A stretch of DNA of 64,000 nucleotides from CAZVQX01 sp964629735 (lineage in GTDB: Bacteria; Bacillota_I; Bacilli_A; RF39; UBA660). Positions 44,771 through 54,616 of the stretch are shown here, in pieces. The stretch spans positions 1 through 64,000 of the forward strand of contig CAZVQX010000001.1 in assembly GCA_964629735.1 (NCBI GenBank). The letters are read 5' to 3'. The notes below the pieces were generated by a model. The model was not told the origin of the DNA and did no database searches. It saw nothing but the letters and a program-made list of their open reading frames with translations. The translations under genes and the position numbers were made by a program. The stretch's first letter is position 1; each line of letters starts with the position of its first letter.

Positions 44771-46027
44771 ATGAAACAAATTGAAATTGATGGTGGACAT
44801 ACATTAGAAGGAACTATAAATATTAGTGGTGCCAAAAATAGTGCAGTTGCACTTGTACCTGCAGCTTTATTATCAGATGGGGAAGTTATTATAGATAATA
44901 TTCCTAACATTTCTGATATTGATGCTTTAAACGAAATTTTAATTTATTTAGGTGCTTCTGTTAAAAGAATAGATAATACAATTATTATTAACTCACAAAA
45001 TATAGTTAATAAAGAAATACCACAAAGCATTTCAACTAAATTAAGAGCATCATATTATTTTATGTCGGCATTATTAGGAAAATATAAAAAAGTTGAAATG
45101 TATTTCCCAGGAGGATGCTCAATTGGGGCGCGTCCAATTGACCAAACATTAAAAGGATTTAGAGCATTAGGTGCGACTGTTATCGAAGATAATAATAAAT
45201 TTACTATTTTTGCGGATAAATTAACTGGGGCTCATGTTTATTTGGATATGCCTAGTGTTGGGGCAACAATCAATACAATGCTTGTTGCAGTTTTAGCCGA
45301 AGGTGAATCAATTATTGAAAATGCTGCTAAAGAGCCAGAAATTGTTAATGTTGCGGTATTTTTAAATAATATGGGTGCTAAAATAAGCGGGGCCGGAACT
45401 AATGAAATTAGAATTGTTGGGGTTAATAAATTAGGGGCTGGTTTTATTGAGACAATTCCTGATAGAATTGAAGCAGGAACTTATGTTATAGCCGGCGCTT
45501 TAATGGGAAACAATTTAAAAATTAATAATATTATTCCAGAACATATTGATAGTTTAATTTTAAAATTAAAAGAAATGGGAGTTATGATTAATGTTCATGA
45601 TGATCATTTATTTGTTTCTAAATCACCAAATCTTAGACCTATCAAAATTAAAACAATTGGCTATCCTGGTTTCCCAACAGATCTTCAACAACCACTTACA
45701 ACTTTACTAACAACCTGTAATGGTATTTCATATTTAGAAGAATCAATTTATGAAAATCGTTTTCAAAACATTACCTATTTAAATAAATTAGGGGCTAATA
45801 TAAAAATTATTGATAATCATAATATTAGGATAAATGGACCAACAATTTTTTTTGGTGGTGAAGTTGAAGCAACAGATTTAAGAGCTGGAGCTTGCTTAGT
45901 ACTGGCTGGATTAGTCGCCAATGGTAAAACATATATTAATAAATCTGAACATGTTTTACGTGGTTATGAAAATATTGTGCAAAAACTTAATGATGTTGGT
46001 GCTAAAATTAAAATTAATGAAATATAA
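44771..46027 (+). CDS. murA: UDP-N-acetylglucosamine 1-carboxyvinyltransferase
   Basis: 418 aa. It transfers enolpyruvate from PEP to UDP-GlcNAc, the first committed step of peptidoglycan synthesis and the fosfomycin target. The catalytic Cys is present in FPGGCSIGARPID (about residue 116), so fosfomycin should bind. Lys-Asn of SGAKNSAVAL is near residue 20. The fba-murA-rpmE order matches Bacillus murAB. GGAGG precedes the ATG at 44771. Confidence 0.96.
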   Translation: MKQIEIDGGHTLEGTINISGAKNSAVALVPAALLSDGEVIIDNIPNISDIDALNEILIYLGASVKRIDNTIIINSQNIVNKEIPQSISTKLRASYYFMSALLGKYKKVEMYFPGGCSIGARPIDQTLKGFRALGATVIEDNNKFTIFADKLTGAHVYLDMPSVGATINTMLVAVLAEGESIIENAAKEPEIVNVAVFLNNMGAKISGAGTNEIRIVGVNKLGAGFIETIPDRIEAGTYVIAGALMGNNLKINNIIPEHIDSLILKLKEMGVMINVHDDHLFVSKSPNLRPIKIKTIGYPGFPTDLQQPLTTLLTTCNGISYLEESIYENRFQNITYLNKLGANIKIIDNHNIRINGPTIFFGGEVEATDLRAGACLVLAGLVANGKTYINKSEHVLRGYENIVQKLNDVGAKIKINEI

Positions 46028-46030
46028 TTA

Positions 46031-46054
46031 AATAGAGCTAAGCTCTATTTTTTT
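46031..46054 (+). terminator. Terminator after murA
   Basis: AATAGAGC/GCTCTATT arms with a short loop, then T-run. Confidence 0.75.
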
Positions 46055-46068
46055 AAAGGGGTTTTAAT

Positions 46069-46803
46069 ATGAAATTAAAAACAATATTGGTTGGTAGTTT
46101 AATTTTGTTAATTATTTTTTTAATTTATTTGACAACACTTGATAAATTAGTTTATTTTTTAGCACTTGGTGATTCTGTTGCTGCGGGAAAAACTCCATAT
46201 GGTAATCATGATTATAGTTATAACGATTATATACAGGAATATTTAAAAGAAAAAAAAGTTTTAGAAAAATATATTGATCAATTTATTGATGATGAGGCTA
46301 GAACAACTGATTTAATAAGAGATATTGTCGATAATAAAAAAGTAATAATTAATAAGAAAGAACAATCAATTAAAAATGCATTAATTAAAGCCGATTTAGT
46401 CACATTATCAATTGGTATGAATGATCTATATTATAAGTTAAATACTATTGATTTAGATTATGATAATTTGTACAAACATATCGATGAGATGATGATTGAT
46501 ACAGAAGAATTATTTAAAATGTTAAGAGAATATTGCAAAGAAGATATTTTCGTAATAAACTATTATCGTCAAGTTTATTTATTTAATAATCATGATTTAA
46601 AAGAACATTTTAATTATATTAATAAAGAATTAAAAAAATTGTGTAATAAATACAATATTAAATATATTGAAATAAATAATATAATTGAGAGTAATGTTAA
46701 ATATATGCCTAATAATAAAAGTTTTTTAATAACTAGAAGCGGACAAAAATTAATTAGTGATGAAGTTATTAAAAATTTACAAAATACTTTATTTAAAAGT
46801 TGA
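46069..46803 (+). CDS. SGNH/GDSL-family hydrolase, membrane-anchored
   Basis: 244 aa. An N-terminal helix (about residues 7-24) anchors an outer SGNH esterase fold. Block I is LALGDSVAAG (Ser36) and block III is LSIGMNDLYY with the oxyanion Asn. The usual C-terminal D-x-x-H block is not recognisable: the expected place reads SFLITRSGQKLISDEV. The enzyme may thus use another His or be impaired. AAAGGGG precedes the start. Confidence 0.85.
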   Translation: MKLKTILVGSLILLIIFLIYLTTLDKLVYFLALGDSVAAGKTPYGNHDYSYNDYIQEYLKEKKVLEKYIDQFIDDEARTTDLIRDIVDNKKVIINKKEQSIKNALIKADLVTLSIGMNDLYYKLNTIDLDYDNLYKHIDEMMIDTEELFKMLREYCKEDIFVINYYRQVYLFNNHDLKEHFNYINKELKKLCNKYNIKYIEINNIIESNVKYMPNNKSFLITRSGQKLISDEVIKNLQNTLFKS

Positions 46804-46828
46804 TTAATTTATTAATTGTTGTTATAAT
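46800..46828 (+). promoter_or_regulatory. rpmE promoter
   Basis: TTGATT, 17 bases, TATAAT with TG at the extended -10 position. Confidence 0.65.
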
Positions 46829-46847
46829 ATGAGGGAATTAAATTACT

Positions 46848-46862
46848 ATGACTTTTTGTCAT
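46848..46862 (+). promoter_or_regulatory. Small hairpin in rpmE leader
   Basis: ATGAC-TTTTT-GTCAT just upstream of the rpmE Shine-Dalgarno; possibly an L31 autoregulatory site, short and unproven. Confidence 0.3.
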
Positions 46863-46880
46863 GGCGGAAGGAGATTAAGT

Positions 46881-47093
46881 ATGAAAAAAGATAATAGTAT
46901 AAAATATGTAAAAACAATTGTTACATGTTCTTGCGGTAATACTTTTGAGGTTGAATCAAATAAACCAGATTTACATGTTGAAGTTTGTAATAAATGTCAT
47001 CCATTTTTTACCGGCTCACAAAACAAAACGCTTAAAGCTGGTAAAGTTGAAAAGTTTAACCGTAAATATGGCTTTGATAAAGAAACTAATTAA
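46881..47093 (+). CDS. rpmE: Ribosomal protein bL31, zinc-binding type
   Basis: 70 aa. The zinc ribbon is CSCG (about residues 15-18) and CNKCHPFFTG (about 36-45), then KFNRKYGF. The zinc form with all four ligands is present. The ATG at 46881 has AAGGAG 7 bases upstream; a longer reading through the leader hairpin is rejected. Confidence 0.96.
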   Translation: MKKDNSIKYVKTIVTCSCGNTFEVESNKPDLHVEVCNKCHPFFTGSQNKTLKAGKVEKFNRKYGFDKETN

Positions 47094-47109
47094 GGAGTTT
47101 CTTTTTTTT
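47079..47109. terminator. Terminator between rpmE and the helicase
   Basis: AAAGAAACT/AGTTTCTTT arms with T-run, overlapping both convergent gene ends. Confidence 0.75.
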
Positions 47110-49746
47110 ATTGTTTTTTATACCAATTACATAATTACAGCCTTTATTATTTTTGTTATAATTAGTACACCCTAATATAAATTTATGTTGACTACGAACA
47201 TATTTTGAAACTAAAAAGCCTTCTTTACAACTGGGACATATTCTTATTCTATTTTTTAATGTTAAATTATTAGTCATAAAATCACATATTTCTTTTTCAT
47301 TACTACATACATATAAATTATTGATGTTTAAATTATTATTTGGGCGTTTTAATAATGGAAAATTACATATTGGACACAAATTATTTTTCTGTTGAAAACT
47401 ATTTCCTATTTTATTAATTATTTGAACATTTGGATATTCTTTTATTTCTAATAAAAATGATGATAGATTATTTATTGGGGCAGTAATATATACTTTATTT
47501 TTAGTTCGCGTAATTGCTACATAAAACAATCTGCGTTCTTCAGCAAATTTAAAACTATCATCTTTAGTAGCTATAATATCCATTATTGGATCATTTTTCA
47601 TTTGTGACGGAAAGCCATATATTCCTTCACTACCATTTATTATAATGACATTATCAAAACCCAAACCTTTTGAACTATGTGCTGTTAAAAAACTTATATT
47701 AACATTTGGATAATTAATTGACTTTATTTTATCCTGTTCATATTCAAAAAATAAATCTGAATTAGTTAAATCATATTTATCAAAATTATAGCGACCAATT
47801 AATAAAATAGATTTGTCATACCCAAATTCGTTAACAATTTGTTTAATACATTCATCAACTGCTAAAATTTTGTTCTTTAATTTAGTTTCGCTATCATCAT
47901 AATTCATTATAACAATCGGTTTACTTAATCGTTTTTTTGATTTTATTTTTTTTATGATTTGTGATTTATTTTTACTAACAAATTTGCCTGCAATATCTAT
48001 TAATTCCTGGCTATTTCGATAAGTATTGGTAATCTGTAATTCTTCACCATATCCCATTAATTCTTTAAATTTGGTAAATAATGTAACATCAGAACCAGCA
48101 AAGGCGAATATTGCTTGCCAATCATCACCAACAGCTATTACTTTTGCATCACTTAATTTAGATACCTCTTTTGTTAAATTAAATCTTTGAATTGATATAT
48201 CTTGATATTCATCTATTATTATATACTTATAATTTAAAAGAACTTCTTCTTTATTGGTTTTTTTTAATAATTCATAAGAGTTATTTATCATATCTTCAAA
48301 ATCTATTAAATTATGTGTTTTGAGCTTCATATCATAATATTTATATAAATCTTCTATGAAATTTAAAAACAATAACGTTCGTTTTTCATCTTTATATTTT
48401 TCTTTTAACATTTCAAAATCTTCTACTTTATAACCTTTAATTTTAAATCCCTTAATAAAGTCTAAACAAAAGAATATAAAACGTACATAATATGAATCTT
48501 TACTTGTTTCAACTAACTCATCGTATATTTTTTTATCATTAATAGGTGTTAAATTAATACCCCTTTTAATTAACTCTTGCTCCAAATGATAAAGTAAATC
48601 TTTCCCATCATTATATGATGATTGAGTTGTTATTAATTCTGTATTATATTTATTATGGAGTTTTGCTTTATAATAGATCCCTTTTTTATACCTAAAGTTA
48701 CTACGCTCGTTATATCTATTATTAATACCTTTACAATTTATCCCATAATGTTCTAAATAATATATTTTGTCTCCATAATAGATAGTAAAATCTGGTATAT
48801 ATACTTGACCTTTATTTAAATAAGGATACGGTTTTTCATAATCATATTCAATGCTATTCATATAAAGAAAATTTGCAATCATCACCTCTTCACTCGATCT
48901 TAAAAATTCTCCTTTAATTGTATATTTATTTTTTAAACGTGAATTAATCAATTTTTTATTATAATTGCCTAATCGACTTTTTAAAGTAATAAAATCATTT
49001 CTTTTTTTATAATTATGATACTCATTTATACTTGAAAATTTTAAAGCACTTGTTGGGATATCAAAATAATAAACAAAAAAATCTAAAAATCTCTTTAATT
49101 TTTCTTGATCATTACCTAATACCTTAATAAAATAATCAGAAATTATATTATAATTATTTGTTAATAATTTGATTGGTTCATCTATATTATTTTTCAATAT
49201 ATCAATTCCAAACTTATGAAAGGTAAACACTTTTGCAGGTATCTTAAACTGTTCATTTATTTTTTTTTGTAATTCTTCAACTGCTTTATTAGTATATGAT
49301 ATTAATAAAATTTCTTCTGGATTAATATTTAAACGTTCAACTAAATATTTTACTTTAGCCGCCATCGTTGTTGTTTTGCCACTACCAGCACCGGCAATTA
49401 TCATTGAATAATCTTCTTCGGTTAGAATAGCTATTCTTTGTTCTGTATCTAATTTAATATTAGCATCTATTTTAACAAATATATTATCAAAATATTCTTT
49501 TTCTTCAATTAATTTTTGCTTTATAAAAAAATGATTATGATTATTAATATATAATTCTATATTATTAATAATATCACGTATTTTATTTATATCATCAGAA
49601 AAGTTAATATCATTTTGAATTTGATGTATTAAATTATAGTTGTTTTCTAAAAATTGTTTCAATTCATTTTTTGATATATATTTTTCTTTTAAAATAAATT
49701 TTTGATAATTTATCATAAATATTTTATCTGGTGACATTTGTTTCAT
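47086..49746 (-). CDS. UvrD/HelD-like SF1 helicase with nuclease-like insert and zinc tail
   Basis: 886 aa. SF1A motifs: Walker A AGAGSGKTTTM (about residue 118), IIDEYQDIS (motif II), GDDWQAIFAFAGSD (III), TAHSSKGLGFDNVII (V) and ERRLFYVAITRTK (VI). Between motif I and II is an insert with EEVMIANFLY, YIPDFTIYYGD and YYLEHYGI (about 285-350). This resembles the PD-(D/E)xK-like segment of helicase IV. The C-terminus has a CPIC/CSNEKEIC and CPSC/C zinc pair like topoisomerase ribbons. Probably unwinds damaged or recombining DNA. Confidence 0.9.
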   Translation of the reverse strand: MKQMSPDKIFMINYQKFILKEKYISKNELKQFLENNYNLIHQIQNDINFSDDINKIRDIINNIELYINNHNHFFIKQKLIEEKEYFDNIFVKIDANIKLDTEQRIAILTEEDYSMIIAGAGSGKTTTMAAKVKYLVERLNINPEEILLISYTNKAVEELQKKINEQFKIPAKVFTFHKFGIDILKNNIDEPIKLLTNNYNIISDYFIKVLGNDQEKLKRFLDFFVYYFDIPTSALKFSSINEYHNYKKRNDFITLKSRLGNYNKKLINSRLKNKYTIKGEFLRSSEEVMIANFLYMNSIEYDYEKPYPYLNKGQVYIPDFTIYYGDKIYYLEHYGINCKGINNRYNERSNFRYKKGIYYKAKLHNKYNTELITTQSSYNDGKDLLYHLEQELIKRGINLTPINDKKIYDELVETSKDSYYVRFIFFCLDFIKGFKIKGYKVEDFEMLKEKYKDEKRTLLFLNFIEDLYKYYDMKLKTHNLIDFEDMINNSYELLKKTNKEEVLLNYKYIIIDEYQDISIQRFNLTKEVSKLSDAKVIAVGDDWQAIFAFAGSDVTLFTKFKELMGYGEELQITNTYRNSQELIDIAGKFVSKNKSQIIKKIKSKKRLSKPIVIMNYDDSETKLKNKILAVDECIKQIVNEFGYDKSILLIGRYNFDKYDLTNSDLFFEYEQDKIKSINYPNVNISFLTAHSSKGLGFDNVIIINGSEGIYGFPSQMKNDPIMDIIATKDDSFKFAEERRLFYVAITRTKNKVYITAPINNLSSFLLEIKEYPNVQIINKIGNSFQQKNNLCPICNFPLLKRPNNNLNINNLYVCSNEKEICDFMTNNLTLKNRIRICPSCKEGFLVSKYVRSQHKFILGCTNYNKNNKGCNYVIGIKNNKKKKLLN

Positions 49747-49798
49747 TACTAACCACCTTTAAATATATTTTAATACATTATGTACTATATATGCGTTT

Positions 49799-49827
49799 AT
49801 GATACTACATACAATATTTTTTTTCAA
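49799..49827 (-). promoter_or_regulatory. Helicase gene promoter
   Basis: TTGAAA, 17 bases, TATCAT on the minus strand. Confidence 0.55.
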
Positions 49828-49851
49828 TGTTATTTTTTTTATTTTTCAAAT

Positions 49852-49876
49852 AAAAAAAGTGGATTGTTATATCCAC
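49852..49876 (-). terminator. Terminator after rbsB
   Basis: GTGGAT/ATCCAC stem followed by seven T on the minus strand. Confidence 0.8.
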
Positions 49877-49884
49877 CTTATTTA

Positions 49885-50772
49885 TTATTCTTTTACTAAA
49901 GATAATCCAACAGGTATGTTTGCATTAACTGTTTCATTTTTTATAATTTTTTCAGCATAATCAACACTTATTTGTCCCATTAAGTTAGGTTGTTGGGCGA
50001 TTGTTGCAGCCATTCTACCTTCAGCTACAGCTGTTTTAGCATCTTCTGTTGCATCAAAGCCAATAACATAAATATTTTTTAGATCAGCAGCTTCAATTGC
50101 AGCTATAGCACCTAAAGCCATTTCATCATTGTGGGCAAAAACACCGACAATATCTTTATTAGCCTGTAAAATATTTTCCATTACTGACAATCCTTCACCA
50201 CGGTTAAAATTAGCTGTTTGTCTAGCAACAATATTTAACTTTCCTTTTACAGCTTCGTTAAATCCGGCACCACGATCAACAGCTGCTGATGCTCCTGGTA
50301 TACCTTCTAATTCAACAACTTTGGCGTTTTCTCCAACTAATTCAAGAAGATATTCACCAGCTAGTTTACCACCTGCTACGTTATCAGAAGCTATATGAGT
50401 AGCAACTTCACCTTCATTCGCACTTCTGTCAACAGTAATAACAGGTATGTTTGCTTTATTAGCTGCTTTAACTGCAGCACCTACTGCATCAGAATCTGTT
50501 GGGTTAATAATAATTACATCAACTTTTTTTGTTATTAAGTCCTCAACATTTGCTAATTGCTTTGAGCTATCATCTTGAGCATCATAAACAATCACTTTAT
50601 AACCTAATTTTTCCGCTTGAGACTCAACACCATTCTTTAAATCAACAAAAAATGGATTATTCAAAGTTGATACAGCAAGACCTATTGTCTTTTCTTTTTT
50701 AACGCCTAAACATCCTGTTGCTGTTAGTAGAACAATACCTACAACAGCCAAAAACGATAAAAACTTCTTCAT
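49885..50772 (-). CDS. rbsB: Ribose-binding lipoprotein
   Basis: 295 aa. Lipoprotein signal with lipobox ATGC (Cys21), then a type I periplasmic-binding fold: IGLAVSTLNNPFFVDLKNG, IIINPTDSDAVGAAV, VITVDRSAN, and FAHNDEMALGA. It captures ribose (or a close pentose) at the outer face of the membrane and delivers it to RbsC. Last gene of rbsKDACB. Confidence 0.95.
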   Translation of the reverse strand: MKKFLSFLAVVGIVLLTATGCLGVKKEKTIGLAVSTLNNPFFVDLKNGVESQAEKLGYKVIVYDAQDDSSKQLANVEDLITKKVDVIIINPTDSDAVGAAVKAANKANIPVITVDRSANEGEVATHIASDNVAGGKLAGEYLLELVGENAKVVELEGIPGASAAVDRGAGFNEAVKGKLNIVARQTANFNRGEGLSVMENILQANKDIVGVFAHNDEMALGAIAAIEAADLKNIYVIGFDATEDAKTAVAEGRMAATIAQQPNLMGQISVDYAEKIIKNETVNANIPVGLSLVKE

Positions 50773-50802
50773 TTTTTTCCTCCTCTCGTTTTTATCTATG
50801 TA

Positions 50803-51729
50803 CTACTTTTCTCGATCTATTAAAACCGCTAAAAGTATTACAACACCTTTAACAACATCTTGATAAAATGATGTTACTCCAATTATATTTAAACCATTAT
50901 TTAAAACTCCAATTATAAGAGCACCAATAATAGTACCAATAATCCGACCTTTACCACCTGCTAGGCTTGTACCACCTAAAACAACAGCTGCAATTGCATC
51001 TAATTCATAACCAATTCCTGCATTTGGTTCAGCAGAGGTTAATCTAGATGTTAAAATAATTCCGGCTATTGTTGTTAAAAATGCACTAATTGCATATACT
51101 TTTAATTTTACACTATTAACATTTATTGCTGAAAATTTGGCAGCTGTTTCATTACCACCAACAGCATATATTTCTTTACCTAAAACAGTTTTTCTCGATA
51201 TAAACCATATAATTAATGTAGCTATAATTAGTATAATCGTTGGCATTGGTATTTTAAATACATAACCTTGACCTATAAATTTTATAAACTCACTTTTAAA
51301 ACCAGTAAGCGGACGACCACCGGTAAATACTCTAGTAACACCACGATATAAAGTCATAGTTCCTAAGGTAGCAATAAAAGCTTGAAGTCTACCGTAGGAA
51401 ATTAAAACCCCATTAATTAATCCCAACAATATTCCAAGTATTATTGTTAATAAAAGTGCAAGTATTGGATTGAATCCATTTAATAATAATTTTGCTAAAA
51501 CGGCACTTGTTAAAGCAAAAATGCTACCAACTGAAAGATCAATTCCACCAGTTAATATAACAAATGTCATTCCTAAAGCGATTAAACCATTTACTGATAC
51601 CTGTCTTAAAACATTTGATAAATTAGTGAAACTAATAAAAGTTACATCTAAAAAGGTTACGATAATCATTAAAATTATTAATCCAATTAGAGAACTGTTT
51701 TTTGATATAATTGTTTTTATTTTTTTCAT
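50803..51729 (-). CDS. rbsC: Ribose ABC transporter permease
   Basis: 308 aa, eight to ten membrane helices. It has VILTGGIDLSVGSIFALTSAV (about residues 59-79) and the EELDAIAAVVLGGTSLAGGKGRI-type coupling region (about 244-266) of the RbsC/AraH family. Its start shares one base with the rbsA stop. Confidence 0.95.
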   Translation of the reverse strand: MKKIKTIISKNSSLIGLIILMIIVTFLDVTFISFTNLSNVLRQVSVNGLIALGMTFVILTGGIDLSVGSIFALTSAVLAKLLLNGFNPILALLLTIILGILLGLINGVLISYGRLQAFIATLGTMTLYRGVTRVFTGGRPLTGFKSEFIKFIGQGYVFKIPMPTIILIIATLIIWFISRKTVLGKEIYAVGGNETAAKFSAINVNSVKLKVYAISAFLTTIAGIILTSRLTSAEPNAGIGYELDAIAAVVLGGTSLAGGKGRIIGTIIGALIIGVLNNGLNIIGVTSFYQDVVKGVVILLAVLIDREK

Positions 51730-53213
51730 TATTTACCTCCAGTTGCTAATGTCATGATTTTTTCCTGACTAAATTCTTCTTTGGTCAAGATTTTTTGTAA
51801 GTTACCTTCATACATGACAGCAATTCTATCACTCATACCTATTACTTCTTGTAATTCACTTGAAATCATTATAATAGCAACACCATTTGTTTTGAGTTCA
51901 TTAATTATCTCATATATCTCATATTTAGCCCCAACATCCACTCCACGAGTTGGTTCATCTAATATTAAAATAGTAGGTGCTGTTGCTATCCATTTACCAA
52001 CGACTACTTTTTGCTGATTACCACCACTCAAGGTATGAGCCATTTTATTAACACTATCGGTTTTTATATCTAATTTTTCAACATATTCTTCACTTAATTG
52101 TTGTTGTTTCTTATAATCAATTAAATTTATTTTATTTAAAATATATTTTAAATTTGGTAATACAATATTATCACTAATCGAAAAATCTAATAATATACCC
52201 TCTTCTTTACGATTCTCTGTTATATATGCAATACCGTTTTTTTTAGCAATCATTGGGTTCTTAATTTTAACTATATTATTATTTATAATAATATTACCAC
52301 TATAATTATTTAAAATTCCAAAAATTGTCTGCATTATTTCCGTTCTACCAGAACCCATTAAACCAGCAAATCCTAATACTTCACCTTTCCTTAATTCAAA
52401 GTTTATATTTGAAAAATAACCATTATTTGATAAATTTTTTACTTCTAATATTTTTTCACCTATTAAAAATTTGGATTTTGGATAACGCTCTTTAAATTCA
52501 TAACCAACCATTTGTTTTATTATATTTTCAATATTTGTTTCGATTGTTGATGTTGTTTTTATTATTTCGCCATCTCTTAAAACTGTGACCCTATCACATA
52601 TTTCAAATATTTCTTCTAAACGATGTGTTATATAAATAAATGAAACCTTTTCTTTTTTTAATTTTGTTATTACTTTATATAAAATTTCAATTTCTTTATT
52701 AGTTAGGGCTGATGTTGGTTCATCTAATATTATTACTTTTTTATCCCATAATAGTGCAGATGCTATTTCTATTAATTGCTGTCTACCTATTGGAAGATCA
52801 CCCATTAAAGTATTTACATCAATTGATAAACCTATTTCTTTCAATTTTTCTTTTGTGATTTTTCTCATTGCTGAAACATCTAAAAAACCAAAACTATTCT
52901 TTATTTCACGACCTATAAACATATTTTCCCAAATTGTCATATTTGGTAAAATATTCAACTCTTGATGTAAAAGAGAAATATTTAAATCCATACCATCTTT
53001 TATACTCTCAATTTCTATTTTCTTGTTATCAATAAATATTTCTCCGCTATCTTTTTTTTCAATGCCAGTTAATATTTTCATTAAAGTAGACTTACCAGCA
53101 CCATTTTCGCCCACTAGTGCATGAACTTCGCCTTCTTTTAAATCAAAATTTACGTTTTTTAATACTTGAATATTATAAAAACTTTTATTTATATTTTTTA
53201 ATTTTATTTTCAT
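51729..53213 (-). CDS. rbsA: Ribose ABC transporter ATPase, double domain
   Basis: 494 aa with two ATPase halves. First: GENGAGKST, signature PIGRQQLIEIA, DEPTSAL. Second: degenerate Walker A GLMGSGRTE, but intact LSGGNQQKVV and DEPTRGVDVGA. The altered second site is normal for sugar importers of this family. The ribosome site before its ATG is weak, so translation probably depends on rbsD. Confidence 0.95.
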   Translation of the reverse strand: MKIKLKNINKSFYNIQVLKNVNFDLKEGEVHALVGENGAGKSTLMKILTGIEKKDSGEIFIDNKKIEIESIKDGMDLNISLLHQELNILPNMTIWENMFIGREIKNSFGFLDVSAMRKITKEKLKEIGLSIDVNTLMGDLPIGRQQLIEIASALLWDKKVIILDEPTSALTNKEIEILYKVITKLKKEKVSFIYITHRLEEIFEICDRVTVLRDGEIIKTTSTIETNIENIIKQMVGYEFKERYPKSKFLIGEKILEVKNLSNNGYFSNINFELRKGEVLGFAGLMGSGRTEIMQTIFGILNNYSGNIIINNNIVKIKNPMIAKKNGIAYITENRKEEGILLDFSISDNIVLPNLKYILNKINLIDYKKQQQLSEEYVEKLDIKTDSVNKMAHTLSGGNQQKVVVGKWIATAPTILILDEPTRGVDVGAKYEIYEIINELKTNGVAIIMISSELQEVIGMSDRIAVMYEGNLQKILTKEEFSQEKIMTLATGGK

Positions 53214-53219
53214 AATATT

Positions 53220-53624
53220 CTAAAAAATAACCCCTGATGATAATATTATATTAGCATATGGTGTATTTTCACCCGTCCTAATAACTGCCTTTGCATTTTT
53301 TATTTTGGCTTTTAATTCTTCATGTGAAACATATTCTATTTTTTTGATATTTTGTGATGTCAATAAATTTATTGTTTCAGTCATTATTTTTGGGTTTTCC
53401 TTTTTGATTTCTGAGGCTAATACAACACTTTCAATTTTCATATCTTTTATTATTTCATCTAAAACTTCAACAAATGATGGACTTCCTAATTTTAAGGAAA
53501 TATCTATTTTTTCAACATTATCTGGTATTGGTAATCCACAGTCAGCAATTACAATTACATCTGTATGGCCCATATTACTTAAAACAGTTGAAATTTTACT
53601 ATTTAATATTCCTTGTTTTTTCAT
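53220..53624 (-). CDS. rbsD: D-ribose pyranase
   Basis: About 134 aa from the ATG at 53624 with GGAGGAG upstream. It interconverts beta-pyranose and beta-furanose ribose so RbsK can act. It has [31 protein letters not shown] (the His and Asp of the active site) and the C-terminal [13 protein letters not shown]. It overlaps the end of rbsK by 26 bases. Confidence 0.95.
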   Translation of the reverse strand: MKKQGILNSKISTVLSNMGHTDVIVIADCGLPIPDNVEKIDISLKLGSPSFVEVLDEIIKDMKIESVVLASEIKKENPKIMTETINLLTSQNIKKIEYVSHEELKAKIKNAKAVIRTGENTPYANIILSSGVIF

Positions 53625-54498
53625 TAAACTCCTCCATTTCTTTTTTTGTAGGCATTCCTGATTGAGCACCCATTTTTTTAATTTTTAAAGCTGATGCTTG
53701 ATTAGCAAATTTTATTGATTCAAATATATCCTTATTATTAATAATCGAATATGCTAACGCCCCATTAAATGTATCACCAGCACCAGTTGTATCAACTACT
53801 TGAACATCATAAGCTGGAATTAAGTGGGTCTTATTCCCATCATTATATATGGCACCTTCTTCACCTAAAGTAATAATTAACTTATTTGGATATGTTGAAA
53901 CTAATTGATGATAGTTATTTGTTTTAAATATATATTCTGCCTCATGCTCATTAGGTGTTAAATATGTTACTTTTTCAATTATATTTTTGGTTAATTTTGT
54001 TGCTGGTGCTGGATTTAAAATTACAGGTATTTTATTTTTATAACAAATATCAATAATATATTCAACTATTCCAATTGGAATTTCCAATTGTAATAAAACT
54101 ATTTTACTATTTTTTATTTGATCAAGATTTTGATCTATTGTATTTCTACTAACATAATTATTTGCACCAGGAATAACAATTATACTATTTTGACCATTAA
54201 AAACAGTTATTGAAGCTATACCTGATGTTGTATTATTAAGAATTTTTATATTTTCAATGTTAATATTATTTTTTTTAAAATTATTTAATAAAAAATCCCC
54301 ATTAGCATCAGCACCTACACAACCAATAAAATCTACTTTAGCACCTAAACGAGATGCAGCTATAGCTTGATTAGCACCTTTACCACCGGGGACAGTTTTA
54401 AATTGTGAACCAATTACTGTTTCACCTAATTTTGGAAGATGATTAGTAACAACAATATGATCTACATTAATACTACCAATTACTAATATATCAGTCAT
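53599..54498 (-). CDS. rbsK: Ribokinase
   Basis: 299 aa, PfkB family. It phosphorylates ribose to ribose-5-phosphate. Substrate motif GSINVDHIV at the start, [11 protein letters not shown] (about residues 37-47), and the ATP/catalytic motif [13 protein letters not shown] (about 240-252, Asp base). First gene of the operon; no RbsR-type LacI regulator is encoded beside it. Confidence 0.95.
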   Translation of the reverse strand: MTDILVIGSINVDHIVVTNHLPKLGETVIGSQFKTVPGGKGANQAIAASRLGAKVDFIGCVGADANGDFLLNNFKKNNINIENIKILNNTTSGIASITVFNGQNSIIVIPGANNYVSRNTIDQNLDQIKNSKIVLLQLEIPIGIVEYIIDICYKNKIPVILNPAPATKLTKNIIEKVTYLTPNEHEAEYIFKTNNYHQLVSTYPNKLIITLGEEGAIYNDGNKTHLIPAYDVQVVDTTGAGDTFNGALAYSIINNKDIFESIKFANQASALKIKKMGAQSGMPTKKEMEEFNEKTRNIK

Positions 54499-54528
54499 AT
54501 AATCACCTCTATTTTTTATTCTACTATA

Positions 54529-54557
54529 ATTATAAAGGTTTTTTAAATTTAATGCAA
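54529..54557 (-). promoter_or_regulatory. rbs operon promoter
   Basis: TTGCAT, 17 bases, TATAAT on the minus strand. No obvious palindromic operator or cre-like site is seen. Confidence 0.75.
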
Positions 54558-54574
54558 GTTTATAATTTTAAAAT

Positions 54575-54602
54575 AAAAAAACTGTTTTTTTATAAAAACA
54601 GC
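54575..54602 (-). terminator. Terminator after the small lipoprotein gene
   Basis: CTGTTTTT/AAAAACAG hairpin then seven T on the minus strand. Confidence 0.8.
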
Positions 54603-54616
54603 CTAATTTTTAATTA

